A DNA stretch of 64,000 nucleotides, taken from positions 1,054,001-1,118,000 of the forward strand of contig JAGKQI010000091.1 in NCBI GenBank assembly GCA_018806915.1, read 5' to 3'. The translations under genes and the position numbers were made by a program. This stretch comes from Phytophthora colocasiae (Eukaryota; Oomycota; Peronosporomycetes; Peronosporales; Peronosporaceae). Positions 1 to 12,000 of this stretch are shown in pieces. Numbering within the stretch: the first letter of the stretch is position 1; every line of letters begins with the position of its first letter. The notes under the pieces are model-generated. The model saw only the letters and a program-made list of their open reading frames with translations. It had not been told where the DNA came from and ran no database searches.

Positions 1-2
1 GC

Positions 3-938
3 ATCCTGCGAAGCAGGGATAGTGGCCTGAGAGGCGGGAGCCACTGCCGTCGTGTGACGAGGAAAGCGGCCGGGCCGCACGCGTATCTTCGCGTACTGGA
101 AGAGTAGACCTCGGGCGAGGCGGACGTCCACCTCGGCGCAGCTCTCCATGAGCCGGTCAAACGACGCGAGCTTCCGTGAAGCCTCGGCCCAGGTGGCCAC
201 ATGGACCATGTAGTCCCGGGTGGTCTCTCCGGTTTGGAGCAGGAGTGGATAAGTCCTCATCTGAGGCACAGACTCCCGTCGCCGTTGCTTATCTAAGCGT
301 TGCCGATACTCGGCGAGTGTGCACACCTGCGGGGTCAGGAAACGCTCATGGAGCCCCTGTCGCTGCTGAGTCTCAGCCACCGTACGTGGAGGATTGCCTA
401 TGGCGTAACCATGCAGGTTTGGCTGCGCCATCAACTGCTTCACCTGCTCGGCAGGGTCGCGAGGCTCGAAGCCGTAGTCGCGCCGCGACGAAGTCCCCAC
501 GATGTCCCGTTGGACCGGTCGACGTGACTCTGGAGCACCGCTCAGGGAAGCCTCCTGTGCCTCATCCAGAGGGTTGGTGATCGCGTCTTCGACTCCCTTG
601 AGTGACTCTGGCTCATCGCGAGCAGGAAGCGGTGGTGCGTTGCGCAACGCGTTGAGCACGAGGCTCGAAGGTCCCTCCGGGAACGGATTGGGCTGCCGCA
701 GCTGCCGAGGAATTGAGTACCGACGCGGATCGCGTGGAGAGCGCAGCTCAGATCGGGTCGTCCGAGGGCTCGCAGGAGCAGGAGACGCATGGGCATCGCC
801 CTGTTCGGACTCCTCGTAGTCCACTTCGACCTCGCCTTCCTCTGTAGGAGAGCGACGTGGGTCTCGCGTCGGCGACGCTGTCGTGTACTCGAAGGGTGAG
901 CCACCGCTACCACTTGACGTCGGGCTGGCCTTGAACAT
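3..938 (-). CDS. Partial retroelement-type ORF (gag-like?), runs off left edge
   Basis: A minus-strand frame stays open from the window edge to a methionine at 938, and without a methionine further up to about 1334. Its composition is protein-like: an acidic, Ser/Pro/Arg-rich N-terminal half, then a charged region with WAEASRKLASFDRLMESC followed by a hydrophobic LARGLLFQYAK segment. The product is cut at the left edge. It lies just inside a 198-bp LTR, so it may be the gag of a minus-strand element. However, a purine-rich tract abuts the LTR on the plus strand, which would instead make this an antisense accessory ORF beside a 3' LTR. Around 1085-1130 another minus frame reads VRWLNEHILQFSPASQ, so the N-terminus may contain a frameshift. 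I do not recognise a named domain. Confidence 0.4.
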   Translation of the reverse strand, partial: MFKASPTSSGSGGSPFEYTTASPTRDPRRSPTEEGEVEVDYEESEQGDAHASPAPASPRTTRSELRSPRDPRRYSIPRQLRQPNPFPEGPSSLVLNALRNAPPLPARDEPESLKGVEDAITNPLDEAQEASLSGAPESRRPVQRDIVGTSSRRDYGFEPRDPAEQVKQLMAQPNLHGYAIGNPPRTVAETQQRQGLHERFLTPQVCTLAEYRQRLDKQRRRESVPQMRTYPLLLQTGETTRDYMVHVATWAEASRKLASFDRLMESCAEVDVRLARGLLFQYAKIRVRPGRFPRHTTAVAPASQATIPASQD

Positions 939-1233
939 CGCTCCGTAGCGAAGGCGAAACGCCGCGAAATACTCCGAATCGGAGAGCGTGAGAGGAGCCG
1001 AGGGCTCAGACCGGAAAGCGCTGAGGCGCTGGGGCGTAGACGCCTGGTCACTGGACACCTCAGGAGCGGTTGGCTCGCTGGGGAGAATTGAAGAATGTGC
1101 TCGTTGAGCCAGCGCACCCGCGCACTCTCGTTGAGAGATTTCTTTTATCGGAAAGTTGCCGGTGACAGGCCTTGACAAGGCAGTTATGTCTACAGTTGTA
1201 GATACTCCGTATCCACGGTTTGGTGGGGGAGGG

Positions 1234-1431
1234 TGTAACGGGGTTACACGGCGCTGCGCGCCTTGGCTACAATAGGTGTGGTATACACCATCCAGGTCAC
1301 AAGTCACAGATCCGTGTACAACACATAGTGTTTCTCACACGTCACACATGTAGCCAGTTGCTGGCTGTTAGCTCAGAGCCACACATTACATTTGATTAGG
1401 ATTTAGTATGTTAGATACTAAATCCGTTACA
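1234..1431. mobile_element. LTR, 198 bp, with 8-bp terminal inverted repeats
   Basis: The segment starts TGTAACGG and ends CCGTTACA, perfect 8-bp inverted termini with the TG...CA ends usual for LTRs. Directly before the left end on the plus strand is the purine-rich GGTGGGGGAGGG, which resembles a polypurine tract and would suit a 3' LTR of a plus-strand element to the left. No primer-binding site beginning TGG is visible on either side. Only one copy lies in the window, so the partner LTR would be outside. Confidence 0.55.
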
Positions 1432-1627
1432 TTCAGGATTAGGGCAATAAAATAAATAAAAATCAGTTTGCATTTTACATAATTAGTGTTAGTTCCTTTA
1501 TTATAGGGACACTGATTGTGAGAGTCCCGTATTTAGTGGACTACTTGGTTCTTGTATAGAACCGAAGGCTAGTGCCTTGCAAGCAGGACTCTACGAGTCA
1601 ACCCAACTTCCTCTGTGCCGTGCACAC

Positions 1628-2906
1628 CTACGCAGCCCCGCTGCAACGCTCGTGAGGTGTTGGTGGTGCTGGGCTCACCCATCCATCTTCGTACAAGTAA
1701 TTGTTGTTCAATGTACTATCGCCAATTTCATCTTCAATGATCATATTATGGAGAATAATACAGGTCATTATGACTGATCCCATTGCATTTACACTCCACA
1801 ACTTGCACGGGACAGCTAGAATACGAAAGCGCTGCTGCAATACCCCAAACGCACGCTCGATATCCTTTCTAACTGCTTCGTGTACAGTTTTAAATGTTTT
1901 GCGCTTTCGGTTGTTCGGGTTAACAATGCTTTGCTGGAAAATCTCCCATGAGGGGTAAATTCCATCCGTTAGGTAGTACGCCCGCTCATATGTCGCCCCA
2001 TTGACGTTGAAATGTACAATCGGTGCAGCACTGTTCACCAAGTTATCCAATAAAGGAGAACGTTCCAGCACGTTCAAGTCGTTGTTTGACCCTGGTGTCC
2101 CGAAAAAGGCATGCCATATCCAGAGAGTCTGGGATGCCACGGCCTCAAGGATCACTGTTTTTGATTTTTTCTTGCCTTTGAATGCGCCGGCCCACGCAAT
2201 CGGGCAGTTTTTCCAAGACCAGTGCATGCAATCTAGACTTCCTATCATTCCAGGAACCCCGTGCAGCATTTTCCGCTAGCAGCATCTCCAAATCAAATTG
2301 TGTCGGTTGTCGAAGATATTCAGGTCCGAAAATGCGCATGATAGCGCTGCAAAAGTAACGCATAGTTTCCATTACCGTAGATTCGCCGATGCGTATTAAT
2401 TCGTCGAGTTGATCGGCGCATGCACCGTACGCAAGCATGCGTAGTGCGCAAGTCACTTTTTGCTCAGGAAGAAAGCCTAGGAGACCAGTAGCATCCGCAC
2501 GTTGTGTGAAATAGTTGCTCTCGCTGTCTTCCACGAGAGCGACAACAATTCGCTCGAAGAGGCAGCGTCGCATCCTAAACCTGCGGCGGAAATCACCTGC
2601 ATGAACGCAGCAGATTAGTTCTGTCCATTATACCGAAAAGCATGGTTTCGTACGTGCATTGTAAGTCGGATTCTCACCGAAGTAGTCTGCCATCAACTCT
2701 TTCCCCCATTTGGCTCGTTGTCGCTCCTTGGCCGCGCGCTTTCCCGGCACTGATCCACCGTGCTTGCGCTTGGTGCATCCATGTATCGTCGGCAAGATAA
2801 TTAACCGAAAGTATTCGTCATCTGAGTCGTCTTCACCCTCCAGTGCCCCTGCCATCCACGGTGAGGATGCCATTCGTTTGGTCTTGGCCGCTCGCGAAAC
2901 GGGCAA
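1628..2906 (-). pseudogene. PIF/Harbinger-type transposase (plant transposon protein/ALP1-like), broken
   Basis: Three minus-strand pieces belong together. 2906-2628 gives an acidic N-terminal segment ending near YFGENPTYNARTK. About 2588-2270 gives FRRRFRMRRCLFERI and a helix-turn-helix-like region. 2269-1628 gives the DDE domain with GMIGSLDCMHW, AVASQTLWIWHAFFG, GSNNDLNVL, YYLTDGIYP and ERAFGVLQQRFRIL. The Asp residues of SLDC and TDG and the Glu of ERAFG fit the DDE triad. The reading frame changes near 2270, between LLAENAARG and VPGMIGS, and the N-terminal piece stops before FRRRF. A short intron could explain the second break but not the first. No convincing terminal inverted repeats were found. 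Inactive remnant. Confidence 0.8.
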
Positions 2907-3933
2907 CAGGTTGAAATAGGACTTTTGGTTAAGACTCCCCGCTGGGAAAAAAATCCACGTGTCAGGTCTTATTTAAAACTGGGGTCTTAATGCTAGCCAA
3001 AGGTCGCCGTTGAGACCTCGTATAAGACTTGCCGCTGGAGGTGCTCTTACTTAGGTATCGGTGGCTATTGACTCGAGTCTCGTTGGCATCCGGTTTGACA
3101 CCACCTGTCATGCGGTACCTGAACAGTGTCGCCCACTCAACCATCGTTACGTCACGACAAGTCAATGCAAGAGCTCGCAACGAGCCATTGGCGAGTCGTT
3201 TTTCGCACGACCGGATACTTTTTTCTTCCAAATGGCGTGTTGTCGTCGCTGCGGAAGTTGTCTTTCGACGTGGAAGGGATCTCTTTTCGAAGCAGCTCGT
3301 TCTGCATCGTGTCATCGAGCATTGGGCCCTGATGAAATGCACATCCGCATCGTCAAAATTATCCTTGGGATCGGGAAAAGTGTACATCGCTGAATGAAAG
3401 CAGGTACAGTAACCGTTGCCGTGCTACGCTATTATAGCGCTTCGTTCACACTGACGACCCTGGAGCGTTGCTCAGTACAGTGCAGCAGATACGTTGCCTT
3501 ATTACATCCTGCTCTGCTCGTTTTAGCTCTGTCACTTGCGCACTTGTGGTGACGCTTTGCTTGAATCTCGGTGATTGACCTTGAATTTTGCAAAAACCGG
3601 TTGGTTTGCATGCGAAACCTGTGCGGTTTTTGCGGGAACCAAAGCGGTCCTCCAGCTGCCATTTGCCAATTTGCCGTCATCCGAAGAGAAAGTCCCTGTC
3701 GCTTTAGACACTTCCTTGTTGCAACTAGCATCGCTCGAGTCCAAGCAGCAAAATTTTTACTGTTACGGCGGTTTATCTGAGTCCGTGAGAGCCGATTTCA
3801 ACCCTTGACAACTGGACGAACACGCCAGAACACGCCAAGCTTTTTCCTCCACACAAAGACTTTCACCTTTGACCTCATTCCCAGTCTTGCCGCATCGAGT
3901 TCACTTTAAGGTTGAAGTTGCCTTTTTTGCAGA
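2907..3933. other. Intergenic, about 1 kb, no supported gene
   Basis: A minus frame at 3387-2962 (141 codons) begins MYTFPDPKDNFDDADVHFIR, and an overlapping minus frame from 3322 reads MLDDTMQNELLRKEI to a stop at 3152. Together they could be a frameshifted relic of one small protein, but neither is recognisable. A 77-codon plus-strand frame at 3575-3808 is equally unsupported. The region probably also holds the lipin promoter. Confidence 0.4.
3875..3881 (+). promoter_or_regulatory. Oomycete initiator-like motif upstream of lipin
   Basis: TCATTCC lies about 53-59 bases before the lipin start codon. It matches the core of the oomycete initiator (TCAYTYY type), which usually sits within about 100 bp of the start codon. 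The assignment is by motif and position only. Confidence 0.35.
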
Positions 3934-5916
3934 ATGAATGTCATCTACTCGGTCAAGGACTACGTGAGCAACGTCTTCCACCAGGACGCAGGCAGCTCGG
4001 GCGCCATCGACGTGGTGGCCGTCCAGCAGCCTGATGGTCTGTTGCATTGCTCGCCGTTCCACGTGCATTTCGGGTCGTTGCACAAGCTCAAGCCGGAGGA
4101 CAAGCAGGTGGCGCTAGAAGTCAATGGCGAAGTTGTCGCTGGTGTCCGGATGAAGCTCGGTGCTGCTGGAGAGGCCTATTTCGTGCATCAAGTGCAGGAG
4201 CCTGTGGACGAGAAGGATTATTTAGCGTCTCCATTGCCCAGTCCTACCAGTAGCATCGGAGATGCTCAAGAATTAGTGCAGGACGATGCAGAGAATGCAC
4301 TTCTACGAGAGCCTGAAGACGAAGAACATTCCATTCAAGAAGATGTCAAAAGGAGCGAGTCTAGTGACAGGTTGACGTGGGGGTGGGGAGCACTGCCGAG
4401 TATGAAGGAGAACATGGAGGAGGACTTACCGGCTATGGTGAAGAGTGCGTCCGTGTATTTTGATGCAGTGGACATTGAAGCTACTGGAGGTGAAGATGTT
4501 GACTACTACGACCATCCGTCGATGTCGCTTTGTGGACATTTGTTGGAGCAAGCAGAGACGGAGGAAGACGTGCACAGGATCTTCTCCGAGCATATTGTCA
4601 CCTTTGACTTCTTCCGAGCCAACGCCGCCAGCATTTTGTCAAACCCGGAGCTACGCTTTTTTGTCGATGGGAAAGTGGCGTCGTATGATGCAGACATGCA
4701 GGCGTATCTCGTATCGCGGGTGCTTTTCCCATACTCGCAGCATTTGCCGGTGGGGAGTTTGCCAATTGTGCGTGGTGACAAGGAAACGGAGGCATCAACA
4801 AAATCTTATGTGGGTAGTACCACCAGGATGGATTGTCGAGCCAAACCTCGTGACGAGAGCTGCAAAACTAGTGCTGGTCTTACACGCTCGGCTTTAAGGA
4901 AACCTACAACTCTGGAGCCTTTGGAGGAAGTTTTAAGCGATGATGGCAACTCGACACAAGATACGGCCAGTCTTACGAGTGAACCATACTACAAGAAGAG
5001 TCTGAAGCCGTCGCAAGAGGAGCTGCTGGACATGAGGTTACACGTGGGTATGAATGATATCGCGTTCTTGCTGAGATCTCACAGCTCAGGCGAAGTGGCT
5101 CGCGTGACTGCAAAGCTGTATCTATGGCCAGTTACTGCTAAAGTTGTCATTGCTCAGATTGATGGCGCGATTTCGAGCAGTGCTGAAACTGGCAGCATGT
5201 TCAAGCGACGTGACCCTGCTGCGCTACACCCGGGAGCAGTGGAATTTTACTCCAAGCTTGCACGGAATGGCTACCGAGTCGTGTATGTAACCTGCCACAG
5301 CTTATCGCAAGTCAATTTGCTTCACACACTGCTGCACAGTAGCGCTGGGGAAGACGGAGAAATCGCTCTTCCTATGGGGCCAGTACTGCTTTCACCAGAC
5401 CGTCTGCTGGCTACGTACAGCAGTGACATGATTGATGCAGAGAATTTCAAGGTGGCAGCTCTCGGTGCGCTTCGCTCTCTTTTCCCTCGTGACGTCAACC
5501 CATTCTACGCAGCATTTGGTACAACCCAGACGGACAGCGTAGTGTACACTCAAGTCGGTGTTTTCTCGGGAAAAGTGTTCGTTGTGGACCCCACAGATGG
5601 AAGTCTCCGACACCGGTCGTTGATGGGCTTTCATGAGTCCTACACGAGCTTATTGGACCGTATGGACTCCATGTTTCCGCCTATTTACTCTCCAACGACG
5701 CAAGTTCCAGTATCCTCTCAAAACAATTCACAACTTGTGGTAGCAACGCTCCAGTCGATACCAAGCAACCTCAGCATTACATCTCGAAGCTCTGCAGTCG
5801 AAGAGGATGAGCCACTGATATCGGAAATTGTTGCATCACACGTGCGCACACGAAGCCTCGCGGACGAGGCGTACAACGACATCAACTTTTGGCGAATTGA
5901 ACCAGGTCGCATCTAG
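3934..5916 (+). CDS. Lipin-like protein (phosphatidate phosphatase family), probable pseudoenzyme
   Basis: This 660-residue uninterrupted protein has the two-ended lipin layout. An N-terminal lipin domain at about 1-100 starts MNVIYSVKDYVSNVF, then comes a long acidic, low-complexity middle, and a C-terminal LNS2/HAD-type domain lies at about 385-605 with GPVLLSPDRL, LFPRDVNPFYAAFG and TDSVVYTQVG. Active lipins remove phosphate from phosphatidic acid to make diacylglycerol, using a DxDxT motif whose first Asp is the nucleophile. Here that motif reads Q408-I-D410-G-A412, so both the nucleophile and the Thr are lost while the rest of the domain is kept. It therefore probably lacks phosphatase activity and may act as a scaffold or regulator (inference). 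It is intronless, and the start is chosen because the N-terminal lipin motif begins immediately. Confidence 0.88.
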   Translation: MNVIYSVKDYVSNVFHQDAGSSGAIDVVAVQQPDGLLHCSPFHVHFGSLHKLKPEDKQVALEVNGEVVAGVRMKLGAAGEAYFVHQVQEPVDEKDYLASPLPSPTSSIGDAQELVQDDAENALLREPEDEEHSIQEDVKRSESSDRLTWGWGALPSMKENMEEDLPAMVKSASVYFDAVDIEATGGEDVDYYDHPSMSLCGHLLEQAETEEDVHRIFSEHIVTFDFFRANAASILSNPELRFFVDGKVASYDADMQAYLVSRVLFPYSQHLPVGSLPIVRGDKETEASTKSYVGSTTRMDCRAKPRDESCKTSAGLTRSALRKPTTLEPLEEVLSDDGNSTQDTASLTSEPYYKKSLKPSQEELLDMRLHVGMNDIAFLLRSHSSGEVARVTAKLYLWPVTAKVVIAQIDGAISSSAETGSMFKRRDPAALHPGAVEFYSKLARNGYRVVYVTCHSLSQVNLLHTLLHSSAGEDGEIALPMGPVLLSPDRLLATYSSDMIDAENFKVAALGALRSLFPRDVNPFYAAFGTTQTDSVVYTQVGVFSGKVFVVDPTDGSLRHRSLMGFHESYTSLLDRMDSMFPPIYSPTTQVPVSSQNNSQLVVATLQSIPSNLSITSRSSAVEEDEPLISEIVASHVRTRSLADEAYNDINFWRIEPGRI

Positions 5917-6086
5917 GATTTTTAAGAATGAGAACTAATTAAAAATTGTTTTTCTAGGAAGCCCTGTTCTTCAGGTGCAAGTGATCGTGTTGCTGGTGGT
6001 TTCGACTACAGGCTGAAGTGGCGATTGAAACGGCCGACTGCTACGAGGAGCTCCTGAACTCGAAGAATTGCCATTAAAGGCTCAAG

Positions 6087-9000
6087 ATGCGACGTCGTTT
6101 GATGAAGGAGCAGGGTCCAGTAGGACAATCGGATCATCTTCCAGACGTTGCAGGGCTTTCAGCTACTGATGGACCAGCAAGAAGTGTAGCGTGGGGACTT
6201 TTACCAGCACCAAAGTATTTTTTTACGAGTCCAGTCGCGCCACCTCGTGGTAGTTTGGATACGATGCGTTCACTGGATCTGAGGGACAAGAAGAAACTGC
6301 GCTGCATTTGGCTTGCACCTGATGAAGGTATAACGAGTTGTTTGTAGATTTATTGACGATATGTTCACTTTATTTTACTTTTTTTCAGGCGATCAGCAAC
6401 TTGTACGCCCTCCTCCGTTGGATAGCATGCAGTACGCGCAGATTAGCGTAAGTTTTCCTCTGAAAACTACCTGAACTGCACTAATAGCTTTTGAAATTGT
6501 AGGGATCGATACTTGGTAGCAATATCTTGGAGAAAATTAAGCGTGCGGACAATCTCTCGGTGCAATTGGAACGTAGCGATCGCTTTATGGACGCCACTCA
6601 CACGTACGAGCAGGCTGCGAAGATGCTGGTATGGTACAGTTTGGCACCATTTACCCTGTCTAAAACTAAGTTGTTGTGGTTGTGGATAGCTCCGATGTAT
6701 ACAAAAGCGTGAGGGAGCACCTGGTGTTATGCCGGATGAAGTGAAATGGCTTCGTATCGACTACGAGATTCGTTGTGTTCAACTCGTCGCTCTGTGTATG
6801 TGTGGAGCGCGGAAATCGGTGGCAACGGGAGATAATACGACATTTCTGGTACGTTCACCGTCCTCTTAAAGTTCTTTACCTGCTTTTTACGAATGCATTG
6901 CTTTCTTTTCTGTAGCTACTCAAGAAAGCAGAAGAATTAACCTCACGAGATGGTCTTCAGTACTGTAAAAAACATGTTCAACGTGCTGCAGTGTACCAGA
7001 ACATCGCCAACTACTACAAGAAGCAAAAGAAATACCAAGCAGCACTGCAGGCAGCAGAGAAAGCGGTCCGAAGCAACGATAAACTCGCACTCAGCGACCG
7101 TTTCCCGATCGCGTATTTCACGCAAGCGTGTCTCCATGGGTTATTACTGGAACCTGCCAAGGCTGGTTTCATGTACACCGCCTGCTTGACTGTGGCTGAA
7201 TCCCAACGATCTGCTAGCGATAGCCCCCAGGTTGCAGAAGTCTTTTATACTCTCAAAGCTGCAACGTTGCACAACTTAGCCATCGAGTGGGCAAACCTGA
7301 ACATGCCGGATCAAACCCGCGACGCACTTGCAAGCGCCATGGAAGTGGGCGTTCATTATCTCCCACAAACGCACCCAGTGGTTGTACGCATACTGGAAAC
7401 CTACAAGGTCATGCGAGAAAATTTCCTCTTCCACACCAGTAGGAGCACAACAGCCCCCGTGGCTGTTCCAGCGCAGAAACCTGCTCCGATTCGTCCAACT
7501 TCCTTACCGGATAAAGGCAGCAAGCGTCCAGTACCTCCAAGTTTGCTAAAGACACCCCAGGAATCTCCAAGTAATGTAACAAGCCCCAAAGCGAGGCGGA
7601 TATTGACCCGTGAGGCCTATCACCCGGAATCGGAGGATATAAGTCCAAGGCCACCTTCTTCTCGCCGACCTGTAAGTCCAAGGTCTGCGACGCGATCTTC
7701 TCCTCGTGCAAGAACGGCTACTCGACCGACCACTACACCACAAAGCCCGGTGGCATTATCAGGACAGACTCTTCCTCCAGGAGCTACGAGAACGTCGCAT
7801 CTTGGGGCGATACCGGACAAGATTTATTCTCACACTTTGGGGGCGAAGTACAATTCCCACAAAGAGCGCGTTCTTGGGGAAGCGCGAGCATTTGGGGCTC
7901 GCCGGAGAGCTGCAATGAGAATACAGGTAACGCAAACCTGGAATTGAGAGTATTACTGACATGATTTAACAGCTTTTTTGTGGTTGTTCGACTAGAGCTC
8001 TTGGAGACGCGCACTTCTGCGGCATCGAGCGGTTAGACGAAGAGAGCAGGCGGCAACTTTGATTCAAAGCACAATACGCATGTATCACGAGAAAGTGGAG
8101 TATGGATGGATATTATACAGGATTCGACGCACTCAGGCTGTATGGAGAGGTAAGCTTGCTCGGACGCGAAAGAAGACGACGATGGCCTCGGTGGTACAGA
8201 TTCAAAATGCGTGGCGGTGTCGAAATGGACGTGCGAAATATGCCATCAAAAAGATCCGGTTGGTGTTGCTCCAGTCCGTCGTGCGTGGGTTCTTGGCTAG
8301 AGCAGCACGAAACAGGAAAAACCAAGCGGCTGCCAATATTCAGGCTCAGATCCGGAGGCACTTGTGCGTACGAAAATTCAACAGGACTCTGTCTGCTGCT
8401 GCTATGCTTAATCGTGTTCTCCGAGGCATGCAAGCGCGGAAACACGTCAAAAAGGGGATTATACGTGTTGTGAGGTATATTTTGGAAGATGCAGTGGCAT
8501 CTATACTTGCCGATGACATCACAAACCAAGCAATACAAGCAGCAATATTTGACACAGTTGAGGCCGTAGTAAAATACACAGTACTCGAACAAGACCGAGC
8601 AGAGGAAGCACAACAAGTTGCAGAACCAGAACATGCTGTGATCTACGGCGTGGAGGATGTGATGGCGGGTGTGCTGGCGCAGGTGTCCGTTCCGCCGGTT
8701 GTTGATACGGCCGTGGAGGCGGCGGTGGTCGAAGACGCGGTCGTGCCGGTGGAGGAAGTAGCTGTTGTGGACTCCGACGTGGAGGATGTGATGGCGGGTG
8801 TGCTGGCGCAGGTGTCCGTTCCGCCGGTTGTTGATACGGCCGTGGAGGCGGCGGTGGTCGAAGACGCGGTCGTGCCGGTGGAGGAAGTAGCTGTTGTGGA
8901 CTCCGACGTGGAGGATGTGATGGCGGGTGTGCTGGCGCAGGTGTCCGTTCCGCCGGTTGTTGATACGGCCGTGGAGGCGGCGGTGGTCGAAGACGCGGTC

Positions 9001-12000
9001 GTGCCGGTGGAGGAAGTAGCTGTTGTGGACTCCGACGTGGAGGATGTGATGGCGGGTGTGCTGGCGCAGGTGTCCGTTCCGCCGGTTGTTGATACGGCCG
9101 TGGAGGCGGCGGTGGTCGAAGACGCGGTCGTGCCGGTGGAGGAAGTAGCTGTTGTGGACTCCGACGTGGAGGATGTGATGGCGGGTGTGCTGGCGCAGGT
9201 GTCCGTTCCGCCGGTTGTTGATACGGCCGTGGAGGCGGCGGTGGTCGAAGACGCGGTCGTGCCGGTGGAGGAAGTAGCTGTTGTGGACTCCGACGTGGAG
9301 GATGTGATGGCGGGTGTGCTGGCGCAGGTGTCCGTTCCGCCGGTTGTTGATACGGCCGTGGAGGCGGCGGTGGTCGAAGACGCGGTCGTGCCGGTGGAGG
9401 AAGTAGCTGTTGTGGACTCCGACGTGGAGGATGTGATGGCGGGTGTGCTGGCGCAGGTGTCCGTTCCGCCGGTTGTTGATACGGCCGTGGAGGCGGCGGT
9501 GGTCGAAGACGCGGTCGTGCCGGTGGAGGAAGTAGCTGTTGTGGACTCCGACGTGGAGGATGTGATGGCGGGTGTGCTGGCGCAGGTGTCCGTTCCGCCG
9601 GTTGTTGATACGGCCGTGGAGGCGGCGGTGGTCGAAGACGCGGTCGTGCCGGTGGAGGAAGTAGCTGTTGTGGACTCCGACGTGGAGGATGTGATGGCGG
9701 GTGTGCTGGCGCAGGTGTCCGTTCCGCCGGTTGTTGATACGGCCGTGGAGGCGGCGGTGGTCGAAGACGCGGTCGTGCCGGTGGAGGAAGTAGCTGTTGT
9801 GGACTCCGACGTGGAGGATGTGATGGCGGGTGTGCTGGCGCAGGTGTCCGTTCCGCCGGTTGTTGATACGGCCGTGGAGGCGGCGGTGGTCGAAGACGCG
9901 GTCGTGCCGGTGGAGGAAGTAGCTGTTGTGGACTCCGACGTGGAGGATGTGATGGCGGGTGTGCTGGCGCAGGTGTCCGTTCCGCCGGTTGTTGATACGG
10001 CCGTGGAGGCGGCGGTGGTCGAAGACGCGGTCGTGCCGGTGGAGGAAGTAGCTGTTGTGGACTCCGACGTGGAGGATGTGATGGCGGGTGTGCTGGCGCA
10101 GGTGTCCGTTCCGCCGGTTGTTGATACGGCCGTGGAGGCGGCGGTGGTCGAAGACGCGGTCGTGCCGGTGGAGGAAGTAGCTGTTGTGGACTCCGACGTG
10201 GAGGATGTGATGGCGGGTGTGCTGGCGCAGGTGTCCGTTCCGCCGGTTGTTGATACGGCCGTGGAGGCGGCGGTGGTCGAAGACGCGGTCGTGCCGGTGG
10301 AGGAAGTAGCTGTTGTGGACTCCGACGTGGAGGATGTGATGGCGGGTGTGCTGGCGCAGGTGTCCGTTCCGCCGGTTGTTGATACGGCCGTGGAGGCGGC
10401 GGTGGTCGAAGACGCGGTCGTGCCGGTGGAGGAAGTAGCTGTTGTGGACTCCGACGTGGAGGATGTGATGGCGGGTGTGCTGGCGCAGGTGTCCGTTCCG
10501 CCGGTTGTTGATACGGCCGTGGAGGCGGCGGTGGTCGAAGACGCGGTCGTGCCGGTGGAGGAAGTAGCTGTTGTGGACTCCGACGTGGAGGATGTGATGG
10601 CGGGTGTGCTGGCGCAGGTGTCCGTTCCGCCGGTTGTTGATACGGCCGTGGAGGCGGCGGTGGTCGAAGACGCGGTCGTGCCGGTGGAGGAAGTAGCTGT
10701 TGTGGACTCCGACGTGGAGGATGTGATGGCGGGTGTGCTGGCGCAGGTGTCCGTTCCGCCGGTTGTTGATACGGCCGTGGAGGCGGCGGTGGTCGAAGAC
10801 GCGGTCGTGCCGGTGGAGAGAGGCGGTTGTGGACTCCGACGTGGAGGATGTGATGGCGGGTGTGCTGGCGCAGGTGTCCGTTCCGCCGGTTGTTGATACG
10901 GCCGTGGAGGCGGCGGTGGTCGAAGACGCGGTCGTGCCGGTGGAGGAAGTAGCTGTTGTGGACTCCGACGTGGAGGATGTGATGGCGGGTGTGCTGGCGC
11001 AGGTGTCCGTTCCGCCGGTTGTTGATACGGCCGTGGAGGCGGCGGTGGTCGAAGACGCGGTCGTGCCGGTGGAGGAAGTAGCTGTTGTGGACTCCGACGT
11101 GGAGGATGTGATGGCGGGTGTGCTGGCGCAGGTGTCCGTTCCGCCGGTTGTTGATACGGCCGTGGAGGCGGCGGTGGTCGAAGACGCGGTCGTGCCGGTG
11201 GAGGAAGTAGCTGTTGTGGACTCCGACGTGGAGGATGTGATGGCGGGTGTGCTGGCGCAGGTGTCCGTTCCGCCGGTTGTTGATACGGCCGTGGAGGCGG
11301 CGGTGGTCGAAGACGCGGTCGTGCCGGTGGAGGAAGTAGCTGTTGTGGACTCCGACGTGGAGGATGTGATGGCGGGTGTGCTGGCGCAGGTGTCCGTTCC
11401 GCCGGTTGTTGATACGGCCGTGGAGGCGGCGGTGGTCGAAGACGCGGTCGTGCCGGTGGAGGAAGTAGCTGTTGTGGACTCCGACGTGGAGGATGTGATG
11501 GCGGGTGTGCTGGCGCAGGTGTCCGTTCCGCCGGTTGTTGATACGGCCGTGGAGGCGGCGGTGGTCGAAGACGCGGTCGTGCCGGTGGAGGAAGTAGCTG
11601 TTGTGGACTCCGACGTGGAGGATGTGATGGCGGGTGTGCTGGCGCAGGTGTCCGTTCCGCCGGTTGTTGATACGGCCGTGGAGGCGGCGGTGGTCGAAGA
11701 CGCGGTCGTGCCGGTGGAGGAAGTAGCTGTTGTGGACTCCGACGTGGAGGATGTGATGGCGGGTGTGCTGGCGCAGGTGTCCGTTCCGCCGGTTGTTGAT
11801 ACGGCCGTGGAGGCGGCGGTGGTCGAAGACGCGGTCGTGCCGGTGGAGGAAGTAGCTGTTGTGGACTCCGACGTGGAGGATGTGATGGCGGGTGTGCTGG
11901 CGCAGGTGTCCGTTCCGCCGGTTGTTGATACGGCCGTGGAGGCGGCGGTGGTCGAAGACGCGGTCGTGCCGGTGGAGGAAGTAGCTGTTGTGGACTCCGA

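Noticed and set aside
1459..2960. Terminal inverted repeats for the broken PIF/Harbinger copy
   Set aside because: Only 5-6 bp candidate matches (for example GGCTAG near 1567 and 2993) without a consistent 3-bp duplication.
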